Shown: positions 43,435-51,635 of the stretch, piece after piece
How the letters are laid out: the number at the start of each line of letters is the position of its first letter
How positions within the stretch are numbered: the stretch's first letter is position 1
Assembly: GCA_000824805.1 (NCBI GenBank)
Contig: CCNA01000034.1
Coordinates: 868,001-932,000 of the forward strand
Direction: 5' to 3'
Length of the DNA: 64,000 bases
DNA from: Mesorhizobium sp. SOD10
Lineage (GTDB): Bacteria; Pseudomonadota; Alphaproteobacteria; Rhizobiales; Rhizobiaceae
The notes under the pieces: model-generated
Told to the model about the DNA's origin: nothing
Databases searched by the model: none
Seen by the model: only the letters and a program-made list of their open reading frames with translations
Program-made: the position numbers and the translations under genes

Positions 43435-44604
43435 ATGCAGTTCATCGATCTTGGCGCGCAGCGCGAACGAATCCGCGACCGGCTGAAGGCCGCTATCGAC
43501 AAGGTGGTCGAAGAAGGCCGCTACATCCTCGGCCCCCAGGTCACCGAATTCGAGAACAAGCTCGCGGCCTATGTCGGCGTCAAGCATGTGGTCGCCTGCG
43601 CCAACGGCACCGATGCGTTGCTCCTGCCGCTGTTTACCGCTGGCATCGGTCCGGGGGACGCGGTGTTCGTGCCGAGCTTCACCTTCGCGGCCACCGCCGA
43701 AGTGGTGGCGCTGGCCAAGGCCGAGCCGGTCTTCGTCGATGTCGACCGCGATACCTACAACATCGACATCGCCAGCCTCGAGGCGGCGATCGAGATGATC
43801 AAGAAGGAAGGCCGCCTCAAGCCGAAGGCGATCATTCCGGTCGACCTGTTCGGCCTTGCCGCGGACTATGAGGCGATCACGGCGATCGCCAAGCGCGAGA
43901 ACCTCCTGGTAATCGAGGACGCCGCGCAGTCGATGGGCGGTTCCGCCGTTGCCACGTCGATCGGCGGTTCCGCCGACGCCAAGATGTGCGGCGCCTTCGG
44001 TCATGTCGGCTCGACCAGCTTTTATCCGGCGAAGCCCCTCGGCTGCTATGGCGATGGCGGCGCGATGTTCACCAATGACGGCGCGCTGGCCGACAAGCTC
44101 CGTTCCTTCGCCTTCCACGGCAAGGGCGAGACGCAATATGACAATGTCCGCGTCGGCATCAATTCGCGCCTCGACACGCTGCAGGCGGCGATCCTGATCG
44201 AGAAACTCGCTATCCTCGAAGAAGAGATGGTGGCGCGCCAAGCGGTCGCCGACCGCTATGCCAAGGGCCTCGGCGATATCGTCAAGGCATCGCGCAACCT
44301 CGGCCACGGCCGCTCGGCCTGGGCGCAGTATGCGATCGAGACGCCGAAGCGCGACGGGCTCAAGGCCCATCTCGGCGAAAAGGGCATCCCGTCGGTCATC
44401 TATTACGTGAAGCCGCTGCACGAGCAGGTGGCCTACAAGCATTATCCGCGCACGCCGACCGGCCTTGCCGTCTCGGAGGAACTGCCGAAGCAGATCCTCT
44501 GCCTGCCGATGCACGCCTATCTCAGCGAAGCCGACCAGGACCGCATCATCGAGACGATCCGAAATTATATCGGATCGAACTCGGCGCATGTCGCGGCTGC
44601 TTAA
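43435..44604 (+). CDS. DegT/DnrJ/EryC1-family sugar aminotransferase
   Basis: 389 residues of the PLP-dependent nucleotide-sugar aminotransferase family. The PLP lysine is in STSFYPAKPLGCYGDGGA; VIEDAAQSMG binds the cofactor, and CANGTDALLLPL lies near the phosphate site. The start MQFIDLGAQRERIRD and the whole layout resemble WbpE/WlbC-type enzymes (UDP-3-keto sugar aminotransferases), so it may transfer an amino group to a 3-keto UDP-sugar for polysaccharide synthesis. The preceding 248 bases (43187-43434) after the kinase gene contain no gene and no motif I recognised. It is convergent with cysQ. Confidence 0.85.
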   Translation: MQFIDLGAQRERIRDRLKAAIDKVVEEGRYILGPQVTEFENKLAAYVGVKHVVACANGTDALLLPLFTAGIGPGDAVFVPSFTFAATAEVVALAKAEPVFVDVDRDTYNIDIASLEAAIEMIKKEGRLKPKAIIPVDLFGLAADYEAITAIAKRENLLVIEDAAQSMGGSAVATSIGGSADAKMCGAFGHVGSTSFYPAKPLGCYGDGGAMFTNDGALADKLRSFAFHGKGETQYDNVRVGINSRLDTLQAAILIEKLAILEEEMVARQAVADRYAKGLGDIVKASRNLGHGRSAWAQYAIETPKRDGLKAHLGEKGIPSVIYYVKPLHEQVAYKHYPRTPTGLAVSEELPKQILCLPMHAYLSEADQDRIIETIRNYIGSNSAHVAAA

Positions 44605-44663
44605 GCCGAGACGTTGGCGGGACAGAGGGGAGGATCTCGGCGGAGGTAGGTTTCAGGCCGGTC

Positions 44664-45473
44664 CTATCGTTTCCCCCTCGCAATAAAATGCGGGTTGGCG
44701 AAATCGCTGTCGCCGACCTGGTTGCACTTGCCGTAGACGAGCGGCTGGCCGTCCAGCGTGCGGGTCATGCCGCCCGCGGCGCGCAGCACGGCGTCGCCTG
44801 CCGCCGTGTCCCATTCCATGGTACGGCCGAAGCGCGGATAGACGTCGGCTTCCGCCGCTGCGAGCAGGCAGAATTTCAGCGACGAGCCGATCGAGACAAT
44901 CTCGGCGGCGCCGAGATCACGGATGAATTCCTCGGTTTCCGGCGTGTTGTGCGAGCGGCTGGCCACGACCGCGAGCGGCGTGCCGCCTTCGCGCACATTG
45001 ATCGGCCGGCGTTCGGTGATGCGATAATCGGCATCGACCTCCAGCGCCTCGGCCTTGCCCGGCCGTCCACTGAAGAAGCGTCCGGTGCACGGCGCGAACA
45101 CGACGCCGATTTCCGGCACGCCGTGACGGATGAGCGCGATGTTGACGGTGAAATCGGTGCGGCGGTTGACGAATTCCTTGGTACCGTCGAGCGGATCGAT
45201 CAGGAAAAACGCGCCGTCGAGGTCGGGCGTGGCGATACCTGCCGCCACCTCCTCCTCGGCCACACAGGGAATGTCGGGATAGGCGGCTCGCAGGCCGGCC
45301 AGGATGATCTTCTCGCTTTCGCGGTCGGCTTCCGTGACCGGCGAGGAATCCGCCTTGCTGTCGACGGCGCCGCCTTCGTGGAAGACGCGCATCACCTCGC
45401 GGCCGGCCTCGAGCGCCAGGCGCTCGAAGACCCTCAGCATCGCCTCGTCGTCAGATGCCGCCGCCATTGTCAT
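44664..45473 (-). CDS. cysQ: 3'(2'),5'-bisphosphate nucleotidase CysQ
   Basis: 269 residues of the inositol monophosphatase superfamily. The metal-binding motif IDPLDGTKEFVNRRTDFTVNIAL carries the Asp/Asp/Gly pattern, with EEE upstream and WDTAAGDAVLRAAGG downstream. It dephosphorylates PAP (the product of PAPS-using enzymes) to AMP, relieving inhibition. Starts 23 bases inside the cysNC gene (ATG 45473; ATG 45467 also possible), so it is the last gene of cysD-cysNC-cysQ. Confidence 0.93.
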   Translation of the reverse strand: MTMAAASDDEAMLRVFERLALEAGREVMRVFHEGGAVDSKADSSPVTEADRESEKIILAGLRAAYPDIPCVAEEEVAAGIATPDLDGAFFLIDPLDGTKEFVNRRTDFTVNIALIRHGVPEIGVVFAPCTGRFFSGRPGKAEALEVDADYRITERRPINVREGGTPLAVVASRSHNTPETEEFIRDLGAAEIVSIGSSLKFCLLAAAEADVYPRFGRTMEWDTAAGDAVLRAAGGMTRTLDGQPLVYGKCNQVGDSDFANPHFIARGKR

Positions 45474-47388
45474 ACTGCTCCTCGGCGATGTCGCGCTCGG
45501 TCAGCCAGCGTTCCAGGGCTTCCGCCATTTCCTGCGGGCTCCTGCCGAGGGTCTTGAGATGGATTTCCGGGTTCTCTGGCGCCTCATAAGGAGAATCGAC
45601 GCCCGTGAAATTCTTGATCTCGCCGCTCAAGGCGCGTGCGTAAAGGCCCTTCGGGTCGCGGCGTGCGCATTCCTCGAATGGCGTGTCGACGAAGACCTCG
45701 ACGAACTCGCCCTCGGCCATCAATTCGCGCGCCATGCGCCGTTCGGCACTGAAAGGCGAGATGAAGGAGACGATGACGATCAGTCCGGCGTCGGCCATCA
45801 GCTTGGCCACCTCGGCGACGCGGCGGATGTTCTCCACGCGGTCGGCGTCGGTGAAGCCGAGATCGCGGTTAAGGCCGTGGCGGACATTATCGCCGTCGAG
45901 GATATAAGTGTGGCGCCCGGATGCGAACAGCTTCTTCTCGAAGAGGTTGGCGATGGTCGACTTGCCGGAGCCGGAGAGTCCGGTGAACCAAAACACGGCC
46001 GGGCGCTGGTTCTTCAAATCTGAGCGGCCGCGCTTGCCGACATCGAGCGACTGCCAGTGGATGTTTTCGGCACGGCGCAGCGAATGCAGGATCATGCCGG
46101 CGCCGACGGTGGCGTTGGTGATGCGGTCGATCAGAATGAAGGCGCCGGTGTTGCGGTTCTCGGCGAACGGATCGAAGGCGATCGGAGCTCGCGTCGAGAG
46201 GTTGCAGACGCCGACCTCGTTGATGTCGAGCGACTTCGCCGCCTCATGCGCGAAGTCGTTGACGTTGACCCGGTATTTGAGCTCGGTGACTGTGGCGCTG
46301 ACCTGATCGGTTTCGGTGCGCAGGATGTAGGAACGGCCGGGCAGCAGGGCCTGCTCGTCGAACCAGACGATGTTGGCGGCGAACTGGTCGGCGACCTGCG
46401 GTCGCGCGGATGGCGACACCAGCAGGTTGCCGCGCGATACCTCCACTTCGTCCTCGAGGACCAGCGTGATCGCCTGGCCGGCCACCGCCTGCTCGAGGTC
46501 CCCGCCCTGCGCGACGATGCGCTTGACCCGGGACGCCTTGCCGGACTTCGCGACGACGACCTCGTCGCCTTGCGAAACGGTGCCCGAGGCAATGGTGCCG
46601 GCAAAGCCGCGAAAATCGAGGTTCGGCCGGTTCACATATTGGACCGGGAAGCGGAACGGCAGCTCGACGGCGGCCTCGTCGACCGACACGGTTTCCAGGT
46701 GCTCGATCAGCGACGGCCCGGAATACCAGGGCGTGCGCTCGGAGCGGCTGGTGACGTTGTCGCCGAAACGCGCCGACATCGGGATCGGCACGACGCTCAC
46801 GAAGCCCAGTTCCCGCGCGAACTGGTCATACTCCGCGACGATCCGGTCGAACACAGCCTTATCGAAGCCGACAAGGTCGATCTTGTTGACCGCAAGCACG
46901 ATATGCCGGATGCCGAGCAGCGAGGCGATGATCGAATGACGCCGGGTCTGGCGCAGCACGCCCTGGCGCGCATCGATCAGCACGATGGCGAGATCGGCGG
47001 TCGAGGCGCCCGTCGCCATATTGCGCGTATACTGCTCATGGCCGGGCGTATCGGCGACGATGAACTTGCGCTTGGGCGTGGCGAAGAAACGATAGGCGAC
47101 ATCGATTGTGATGCCCTGCTCGCGCTCCGCCTCCAGCCCGTCGACCAGCAGCGCGAAGTCGATGTCGTCGCCGGTGGTGCCGTGCTTGCGCGAATCCTTC
47201 TCGAGCGCTGCAAGCTGATCCTCGAAGATCTGCTTGGTGTCGGAGAGCAGCCGGCCGATCAGCGTCGACTTGCCGTCGTCGACCGAGCCGCAGGTGAGGA
47301 AGCGCAGCAGCGACTTCTTTTCCTGCGCGGCCATGTAGTCGCGGATCTGATCGGTCGGGGCGAGGCTCTTGGCCATGATGTGGCGCAT
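45451..47388 (-). CDS. cysNC: Bifunctional sulfate adenylyltransferase large subunit/APS kinase (CysNC)
   Basis: Forms APS from sulfate and ATP with CysD (GTP-driven) and then phosphorylates it to PAPS. 645 residues. The GTPase part (about 25-445) shows CGSVDDGKSTLIGRLL, DTPGHEQYTRNM and NKIDLVGF. The APS kinase part (about 465-635) shows FTGLSGSGKSTIAN and DGDNVRHGLNRDLGF. The fused form equals NodQ/CysNC of rhizobia and typically supplies PAPS. ATG 47388 lies two bases after the cysD stop; ATG 47376 is an alternative. Overlaps cysQ by 23 bases. Confidence 0.95.
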   Translation of the reverse strand: MRHIMAKSLAPTDQIRDYMAAQEKKSLLRFLTCGSVDDGKSTLIGRLLSDTKQIFEDQLAALEKDSRKHGTTGDDIDFALLVDGLEAEREQGITIDVAYRFFATPKRKFIVADTPGHEQYTRNMATGASTADLAIVLIDARQGVLRQTRRHSIIASLLGIRHIVLAVNKIDLVGFDKAVFDRIVAEYDQFARELGFVSVVPIPMSARFGDNVTSRSERTPWYSGPSLIEHLETVSVDEAAVELPFRFPVQYVNRPNLDFRGFAGTIASGTVSQGDEVVVAKSGKASRVKRIVAQGGDLEQAVAGQAITLVLEDEVEVSRGNLLVSPSARPQVADQFAANIVWFDEQALLPGRSYILRTETDQVSATVTELKYRVNVNDFAHEAAKSLDINEVGVCNLSTRAPIAFDPFAENRNTGAFILIDRITNATVGAGMILHSLRRAENIHWQSLDVGKRGRSDLKNQRPAVFWFTGLSGSGKSTIANLFEKKLFASGRHTYILDGDNVRHGLNRDLGFTDADRVENIRRVAEVAKLMADAGLIVIVSFISPFSAERRMARELMAEGEFVEVFVDTPFEECARRDPKGLYARALSGEIKNFTGVDSPYEAPENPEIHLKTLGRSPQEMAEALERWLTERDIAEEQYDNGGGI

Positions 47389-47390
47389 TA

Positions 47391-48296
47391 TCAGAAATAA
47401 CCCTCGCGCTTCTTCTTTTCCATCGAGCCGGCCTCGTCGCGGTCGATGAGGCGGCCCTGGCGCTCGGAGGTGCGGGCGGTGAGCATCTCGCCGACGATCG
47501 CTTCCAGCGTGTCGGCGTCGGACTCGATCGCGCCGGTCAGCGGGTAGCAGCCCAGCGTGCGGAAGCGCACGAGGCGATTCTCGACCGTCTCGCCCGGGCG
47601 CAACTGCATGCGGTCATCATCCTTCATGATGAGCATGCCGTCGCGCTCCACCACCGGCCGCTCCTTGGCGAAATACAGCGGTACGATCGGGATGTTCTCC
47701 TGCAGGATGTACTGCCAGATGTCGAGCTCAGTCCAGTTGGACAGCGGAAAGACGCGGATCGATTCGCCCGGCGCGATGCGGGTGTTGAAGATCTTCCACA
47801 TTTCCGGCCGCTGGTTTTTCGGGTCCCAGGCATGCTGGGCGTTGCGGAAGGAAAAGATGCGCTCCTTGGCGCGCGACTTCTCCTCGTCGCGGCGGGCGCC
47901 GCCGAAAGCCGCGTCGAAGCCGTATTTGTCGAGCGCCTGGCGCAGCGCCACCGTCTTCATCACGTGGGTATGGGTGTTGGAGCCGTGGTCGAAGGGATTG
48001 ATGCCCTCGCGCACGCCATCCTCGTTGACATGAACCAAAAGGTCGAAGCCGAGCCTCTGTGCCATCTGATCGCGAAAGGCGATCATCTCGCGGAATTTCC
48101 AGGTGGTGTCGACATGCAGGAACGGGAAAGGCGGCTTGGCCGGATAGAAGGCCTTCATCGCCAGATGCATCAGCACGGAAGAATCCTTGCCGACCGAATA
48201 GAGCATCACCGGCTTGGAGAAAGACGCCGCGACCTCGCGGAAGATGTGGATGGATTCGGCCTCGAGCCGCTGCAGATGCGTGAGCGCGATGTTCAT
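47391..48296 (-). CDS. cysD: Sulfate adenylyltransferase subunit 2
   Basis: Catalytic subunit of ATP sulfurylase. 301 residues from ATG 48296, chosen because CysD proteins start just before LTHLQRLEAESIHIFREV; the frame is open upstream to 48389. The PP-loop YSVGKDSSVLMHLA binds ATP, and the blocks FPFLHVDTTWKFREM, AFGGARRDEEKSRAKER and LSNWTELDIWQYI are typical. No clear Shine-Dalgarno is visible. First gene of cysDNCQ. Confidence 0.94.
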   Translation of the reverse strand: MNIALTHLQRLEAESIHIFREVAASFSKPVMLYSVGKDSSVLMHLAMKAFYPAKPPFPFLHVDTTWKFREMIAFRDQMAQRLGFDLLVHVNEDGVREGINPFDHGSNTHTHVMKTVALRQALDKYGFDAAFGGARRDEEKSRAKERIFSFRNAQHAWDPKNQRPEMWKIFNTRIAPGESIRVFPLSNWTELDIWQYILQENIPIVPLYFAKERPVVERDGMLIMKDDDRMQLRPGETVENRLVRFRTLGCYPLTGAIESDADTLEAIVGEMLTARTSERQGRLIDRDEAGSMEKKKREGYF

Positions 48297-48705
48297 GGAG
48301 CGTCGGGCGTTCTCTCGTGCCGTCGATCGGAAATTTTGCATCGCAGGCGCAATTCCATGCCGCCCGGGCGCAAATTTCACTTCGGACAAACTGTTTCGTG
48401 CGGCGTTCTAACAGATCGGCGCCGCCAATAACAATGCAAGACCGGCGCGACGCGAGGCCATTATAGAACGAATTTTCCAAGCATGGCCGGCAAATCGGAA
48501 AATCCTGCCGGGCTGTCAAAATGCCGAAGCGAGGAAAGGCCGTGCCGTTGGGGAATTCCGCGCTTCCGATCTTCGCCGGATCGAGGGTTTTCTGTCGGAA
48601 CATTGTCGACCACACTATCGCAAGGCGGCGCCAGCCGCTATACGGGCTCGGGGACGGGCAAGGCGCGGCAAACGGAGATCGGCGAGACGGCCTTTGGCTG
48701 GCTCG
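48297..48705. other. Divergent intergenic region, cysD and O-antigen ligase
   Basis: About 400 bases without a convincing gene. A perfect TATAAT (minus strand, 48465-48460) lies about 165 bases before cysD, but its -35 side is poor. No clear promoter for the plus-strand ligase gene was seen. The plus-strand open frame from 48483 runs on through the ligase gene in a different frame and is not convincing as coding. Confidence 0.4.
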
Positions 48706-50040
48706 ATGGAGATCCGGGCGCAACCTGGAAATTGCGAAGCAAAGCATTTGAACCCGTTTACAAAGCTCCGGCGCCACCTCACGCCCGCACAGATCAATTT
48801 CTATTTCTCTATCGTCTGCTTTTTTTCGCCGCCGGTGCTTGGATCGCTGGTCAGCATCACCTTCAATGCCGGCGGCGTGTGGTCCGTGCTGCTGCTCGCC
48901 GTGAAACGGAGGCGCTTCAACATCGACGGGCCGATGCTCGCCTTGACCGCCGCGATCTACGCCTATTGCGCGGCCATGATTCTCGCTTCGATCGTCAACG
49001 GCACGCTGGCCGCCGATTTGCGATTTTTCCTGCCGCTGATCACCTTCCTGCTTTTCCCGATTTCCTATTCGACCTGGAGCATCACGGAGAAAGATGCGCT
49101 CGCGCGCATCGCCATTCTGGCCAGCACCGCGGCCTGCTTCGGCGCGCTGGCGATCGCCGTGTTCCAGTATCACTGGCTCGGCGTGAGGGCCGAGGGCGGC
49201 GCCGGAAACCCGATCGTCTTCGCAACCGTTACCTGCCTTGCCATCATGACATGCCTCGCCGGCGCGCTGTCGGGCATCGAGAAACGCTGGAAGCTGCTCG
49301 TCCTGGCGGCGATCGCCGGAGCCATGGCGATCGTCTATTCGGGATCACGCATGATCTGGGTGGCCGTGCCGATTGCCGGCATCGTCGTGCTTCTCATCAA
49401 CCGCCGCCGGTTCACCGGCGCCAGCATGGCGCGCTTCGTGGCGATCGGCGTCGTGGTCGCCCTTGTGATCGCCGTCATCGGCTCCCGCGTCGTGCTGGAT
49501 CGAACCGACTTCCTGGTCAGCGACTGGGATGCGCTCAATGCCAATGGGGATCATTCGACGGCGCTCGGCCTGCGCGTGGCGATGTGGGAAATCGGCTTTG
49601 CCGCGGTTCGCGAGATGCCGATTTTCGGCCATGGCATCACGGCCAGCCGCGCGCTGATGAAGCAGGGCCTTCACGACAGGTTCGGTCTAAGCGCAGGCTT
49701 CAGCCATTTTCACAACGGCTTCCTGACCGCGATGGTCGAGGCCGGCCTGCTGGGGGCGCTGGCCCTTGCGTCGATCTTCATCTTCGCCGCCTGGAACGCG
49801 GCAAGGACGCTGCGCATCCGCGCCGATCCGGTGGAGCGGTTCGGCGCGACGATGGTTCTTGTCGCGGTCATCACCTATCTCATCGGCGGAATGGCCGGCA
49901 TCCTTGTCGGCCACGATATCCTCGACGCGGTGCTGATGGTGTTCCTTATTTCCGGGACCTACCTTGCGTCCGGCCGGACGGTCGCGCCGACCGGCAAAGA
50001 CGCGCCCGCGATGGCGCCGGACACCAGCCCGCAACCATGA
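48706..50040 (+). CDS. O-antigen ligase/polymerase family membrane protein (WaaL/Wzy type)
   Basis: 444 residues from ATG 48706 (TTG 48748 is an alternative, as it gives a start just before KLRRHLTPAQIN). About ten hydrophobic segments are visible. A large loop between residues about 270 and 355 contains GLRVAMWEIGFAAVREMPIFGHG and SAGFSHFHNGFLTAMVEAGLLG, the Wzy_C/O-antigen ligase signature with the conserved H-N pair. Such proteins join or polymerise undecaprenyl-linked O-chains at the periplasmic side of the inner membrane. Because the window also has Wzm/Wzt export, a WaaL-type ligase role is more likely than a polymerase. Overlaps the next gene by ATGA. Confidence 0.8.
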   Translation: MEIRAQPGNCEAKHLNPFTKLRRHLTPAQINFYFSIVCFFSPPVLGSLVSITFNAGGVWSVLLLAVKRRRFNIDGPMLALTAAIYAYCAAMILASIVNGTLAADLRFFLPLITFLLFPISYSTWSITEKDALARIAILASTAACFGALAIAVFQYHWLGVRAEGGAGNPIVFATVTCLAIMTCLAGALSGIEKRWKLLVLAAIAGAMAIVYSGSRMIWVAVPIAGIVVLLINRRRFTGASMARFVAIGVVVALVIAVIGSRVVLDRTDFLVSDWDALNANGDHSTALGLRVAMWEIGFAAVREMPIFGHGITASRALMKQGLHDRFGLSAGFSHFHNGFLTAMVEAGLLGALALASIFIFAAWNAARTLRIRADPVERFGATMVLVAVITYLIGGMAGILVGHDILDAVLMVFLISGTYLASGRTVAPTGKDAPAMAPDTSPQP

Positions 50041-50981
50041 AGGTCCTGGTCACCGGCGCGACAGGTTTCATCGGGCGCCGGGTCGTCGGCCGGTTGCACG
50101 AAGCCGGATTCGACATACGGATCGCTTCGCGCCTGCCGCAACGGCTGGCAGACACGAATGATGCCGTCGCGCTGCCCGGCGCCGATGCGCCGCGGGAAGC
50201 GTTTCTGGCGCTGATGCGCGACGTGACGCATGTCGTCCACTGCGCGGCGCTCAACAATGATCGCAGCGCCGGCGCGGCCGACTTTCGGACCGCCAATGCG
50301 ACACTGACCGGACGGCTCGCCCAGGCAGCCGCCGCGCGTACCGACGGGCGCTTCGTCCATCTCTCCTCGATCCGTGCCGTGGCGGGGCCCGGCTTCAGCG
50401 GCACCATCGACGAAGCCACGCCTCCTGCCCCGCAATGTGCCTATGGGCGCTCCAAGCGCGAAGGCGAGATCGCAATGCTGGAGGCTTTTGCGACAGCCGG
50501 ACGCGACGGCGCGACGGCGCTGCGGCTGCCGCCGGTCTATGGCGAAGGCATGAAGGGAAATCTGCGCGGGCTGATGCGATTGGCGGCTACCGGCCTGCCG
50601 TTGCCGACAGCCGCTCTGACGGCGGTTCGTTCGCTCGTTTCCCATGACGCCGTGGCCGGCGCCGTGACGCATCTTGTGACCCGTCCCGCGCCGCCGCGCC
50701 CGGCCTATGTGCTCGGCGACGCTTCGCCGGTTGCGATGTCCGATATCATCGCGGCGTTCCGGCGCGGATGGGGTCGGCCCACGCGGCTTCTGCCCATACC
50801 GGCCTGGCCGTTCCGGCTGCTGGCCACGCTCACCGGCAGACAGGCCGCGTGGCAGGCCCTGGTGGCGACGCAGGTCTGCGATTCGTCGTTGCTGGCCTCG
50901 GAAGGCTGGGAGCGGGAAACGGATACGCTCGGCCGGCTTGAAGAACTGGCACGACAGGGGAGCGGTTCGTCGCGTCCGTGA
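50037..50981 (+). CDS. NAD-dependent epimerase/4-ketoreductase (WreQ/WbpV-like)
   Basis: 314-residue extended short-chain dehydrogenase. The start MKVLVTGATGFIGRRVVGRL carries the GxxGxxG NAD(P) motif, and YGRSK is the catalytic YxxxK. The stretch RLPPVYGEGMKGNLRGLMRL with the following RSLVSHDAVAGAV resembles WbpV, WbpK and rhizobial WreQ reductases, which reduce UDP-4-keto-6-deoxy-HexNAc to UDP-QuiNAc or FucNAc. The 4-keto sugar would come from the WbpM/CapD-type dehydratase at 52724. It overlaps the ligase gene (ATGA) and is convergent with the phosphoglycosyl transferase gene. Confidence 0.75.
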   Translation: MKVLVTGATGFIGRRVVGRLHEAGFDIRIASRLPQRLADTNDAVALPGADAPREAFLALMRDVTHVVHCAALNNDRSAGAADFRTANATLTGRLAQAAAARTDGRFVHLSSIRAVAGPGFSGTIDEATPPAPQCAYGRSKREGEIAMLEAFATAGRDGATALRLPPVYGEGMKGNLRGLMRLAATGLPLPTAALTAVRSLVSHDAVAGAVTHLVTRPAPPRPAYVLGDASPVAMSDIIAAFRRGWGRPTRLLPIPAWPFRLLATLTGRQAAWQALVATQVCDSSLLASEGWERETDTLGRLEELARQGSGSSRP

Positions 50982-50994
50982 ACGGTCGAACGCT

Positions 50995-51038
50995 CCAAGC
51001 AGATGTTCGTGGGATACCCCACGAACATCTGCTTGGAT
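50995..51038. terminator. 20-base-pair perfect hairpin between convergent genes
   Basis: Arms 50995-51014 and 51019-51038 are exact reverse complements of 20 bases (starting TCCAAGCAG) with an ATAC loop. It lies 13 bases after the plus-strand reductase stop and 57 bases beyond the end of the minus-strand transferase gene. Neither side has a U-tract, so it may act as a bidirectional barrier rather than a standard terminator, or belong to the repeat beside it. Confidence 0.5.
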
Positions 51039-51051
51039 TCCTGGTTTCTCG

Positions 51052-51098
51052 CAGGTTCTGATCGCAAAACCGCGAGACACTTTCGCGGAACCTGCTTA
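51052..51098. repeat. Rhizobial palindromic element, copy 2 (different stem)
   Basis: GCAGGTTC (51052-51059) and GAACCTGC (51088-51095) form the stem. The minus strand of the core reads CGCGAAAGTG-N-CGCGGTTTTGCG, nearly the same as the core of the copies at 34731 and 52678. On the minus strand it begins TAAGCAGG, where TAA is the stop codon of the phosphoglycosyl transferase gene. The same TAAGCA junction occurs at 52720-52726. Confidence 0.6.
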
Positions 51099-51632
51099 GG
51101 CGCGGAAGAACGTACCCAGCAATATCTTGAGGTCCAGGCCGGTCGAGGCGGTCCTGATATAGGCCGCATCGGTTTCGGCGCACAGTTTTGGATCGGACAT
51201 GTCGATCCCCTTGATCTGCGCCAGCCCTGTGATGCCTGGAAGTGCTGCGAGCACGCCCAGTTCCTGGCGGCGTTCGATCAGTTCCGTCTGCGTCGGCAAG
51301 CATGGACGAGGGCCCACAAGGCTCATCTCGCCCTTGAGCACGTTCCAGAGCTGCGGCAATTCGTCGATCTTGGTGGCGCGCAGCACCTTGCCGACCGCGG
51401 TGACCGAACCGGCCGGCGCCTCGTGCGTGGGCAAGGAAGGCGTCGCGCGATACATCGTGCGCAATTTGCGGCAGGCAAAGAGGGCTCCTCCCCGGCCGAC
51501 GCGGATCTGCGAGAAGATGGCCGGGCCGGCCGACGTTGCCCGGATTGCCAGCATCGCGACAAGCAGGACCGGCGACGCCAGCGCCAGCATCGGAACAGCG
51601 ACGGCTAGATCGAGCGCGCGCTTCGCCTTCAT
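51096..51632 (-). CDS. Small phosphoglycosyl transferase (WreU/PglC-like)
   Basis: 178 residues of the bacterial sugar transferase family. It consists of one N-terminal membrane segment (KRALDLAVAVPMLALASPVLLVAMLA) and the catalytic domain, without the four-helix part of WbaP. Catalytic blocks are RATKIDELPQLWNVLKGEMSLVGPRP and GQIRVG-like FSQIRVGRGG, with PGITGLAQIKG toward the end. It should move a sugar-1-phosphate (probably QuiNAc or a related HexNAc) from UDP to undecaprenyl phosphate, starting O-chain assembly. It follows the glycosyltransferase gene by 3 bases; the TAA stop abuts a palindromic element. Confidence 0.87.
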   Translation of the reverse strand: MKAKRALDLAVAVPMLALASPVLLVAMLAIRATSAGPAIFSQIRVGRGGALFACRKLRTMYRATPSLPTHEAPAGSVTAVGKVLRATKIDELPQLWNVLKGEMSLVGPRPCLPTQTELIERRQELGVLAALPGITGLAQIKGIDMSDPKLCAETDAAYIRTASTGLDLKILLGTFFRA

Positions 51633-51635
51633 GGC

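Noticed and set aside
48483..50036. Open frame reading through the O-antigen ligase gene into the reductase gene
   Set aside because: Only the part from ATG 50037 encodes an SDR protein; the upstream part is an out-of-frame shadow of the ligase gene.
50995..51098. Insertion sequence remnant
   Set aside because: There is no transposase frame, no target duplication was seen, and the two palindromes are separate structures.
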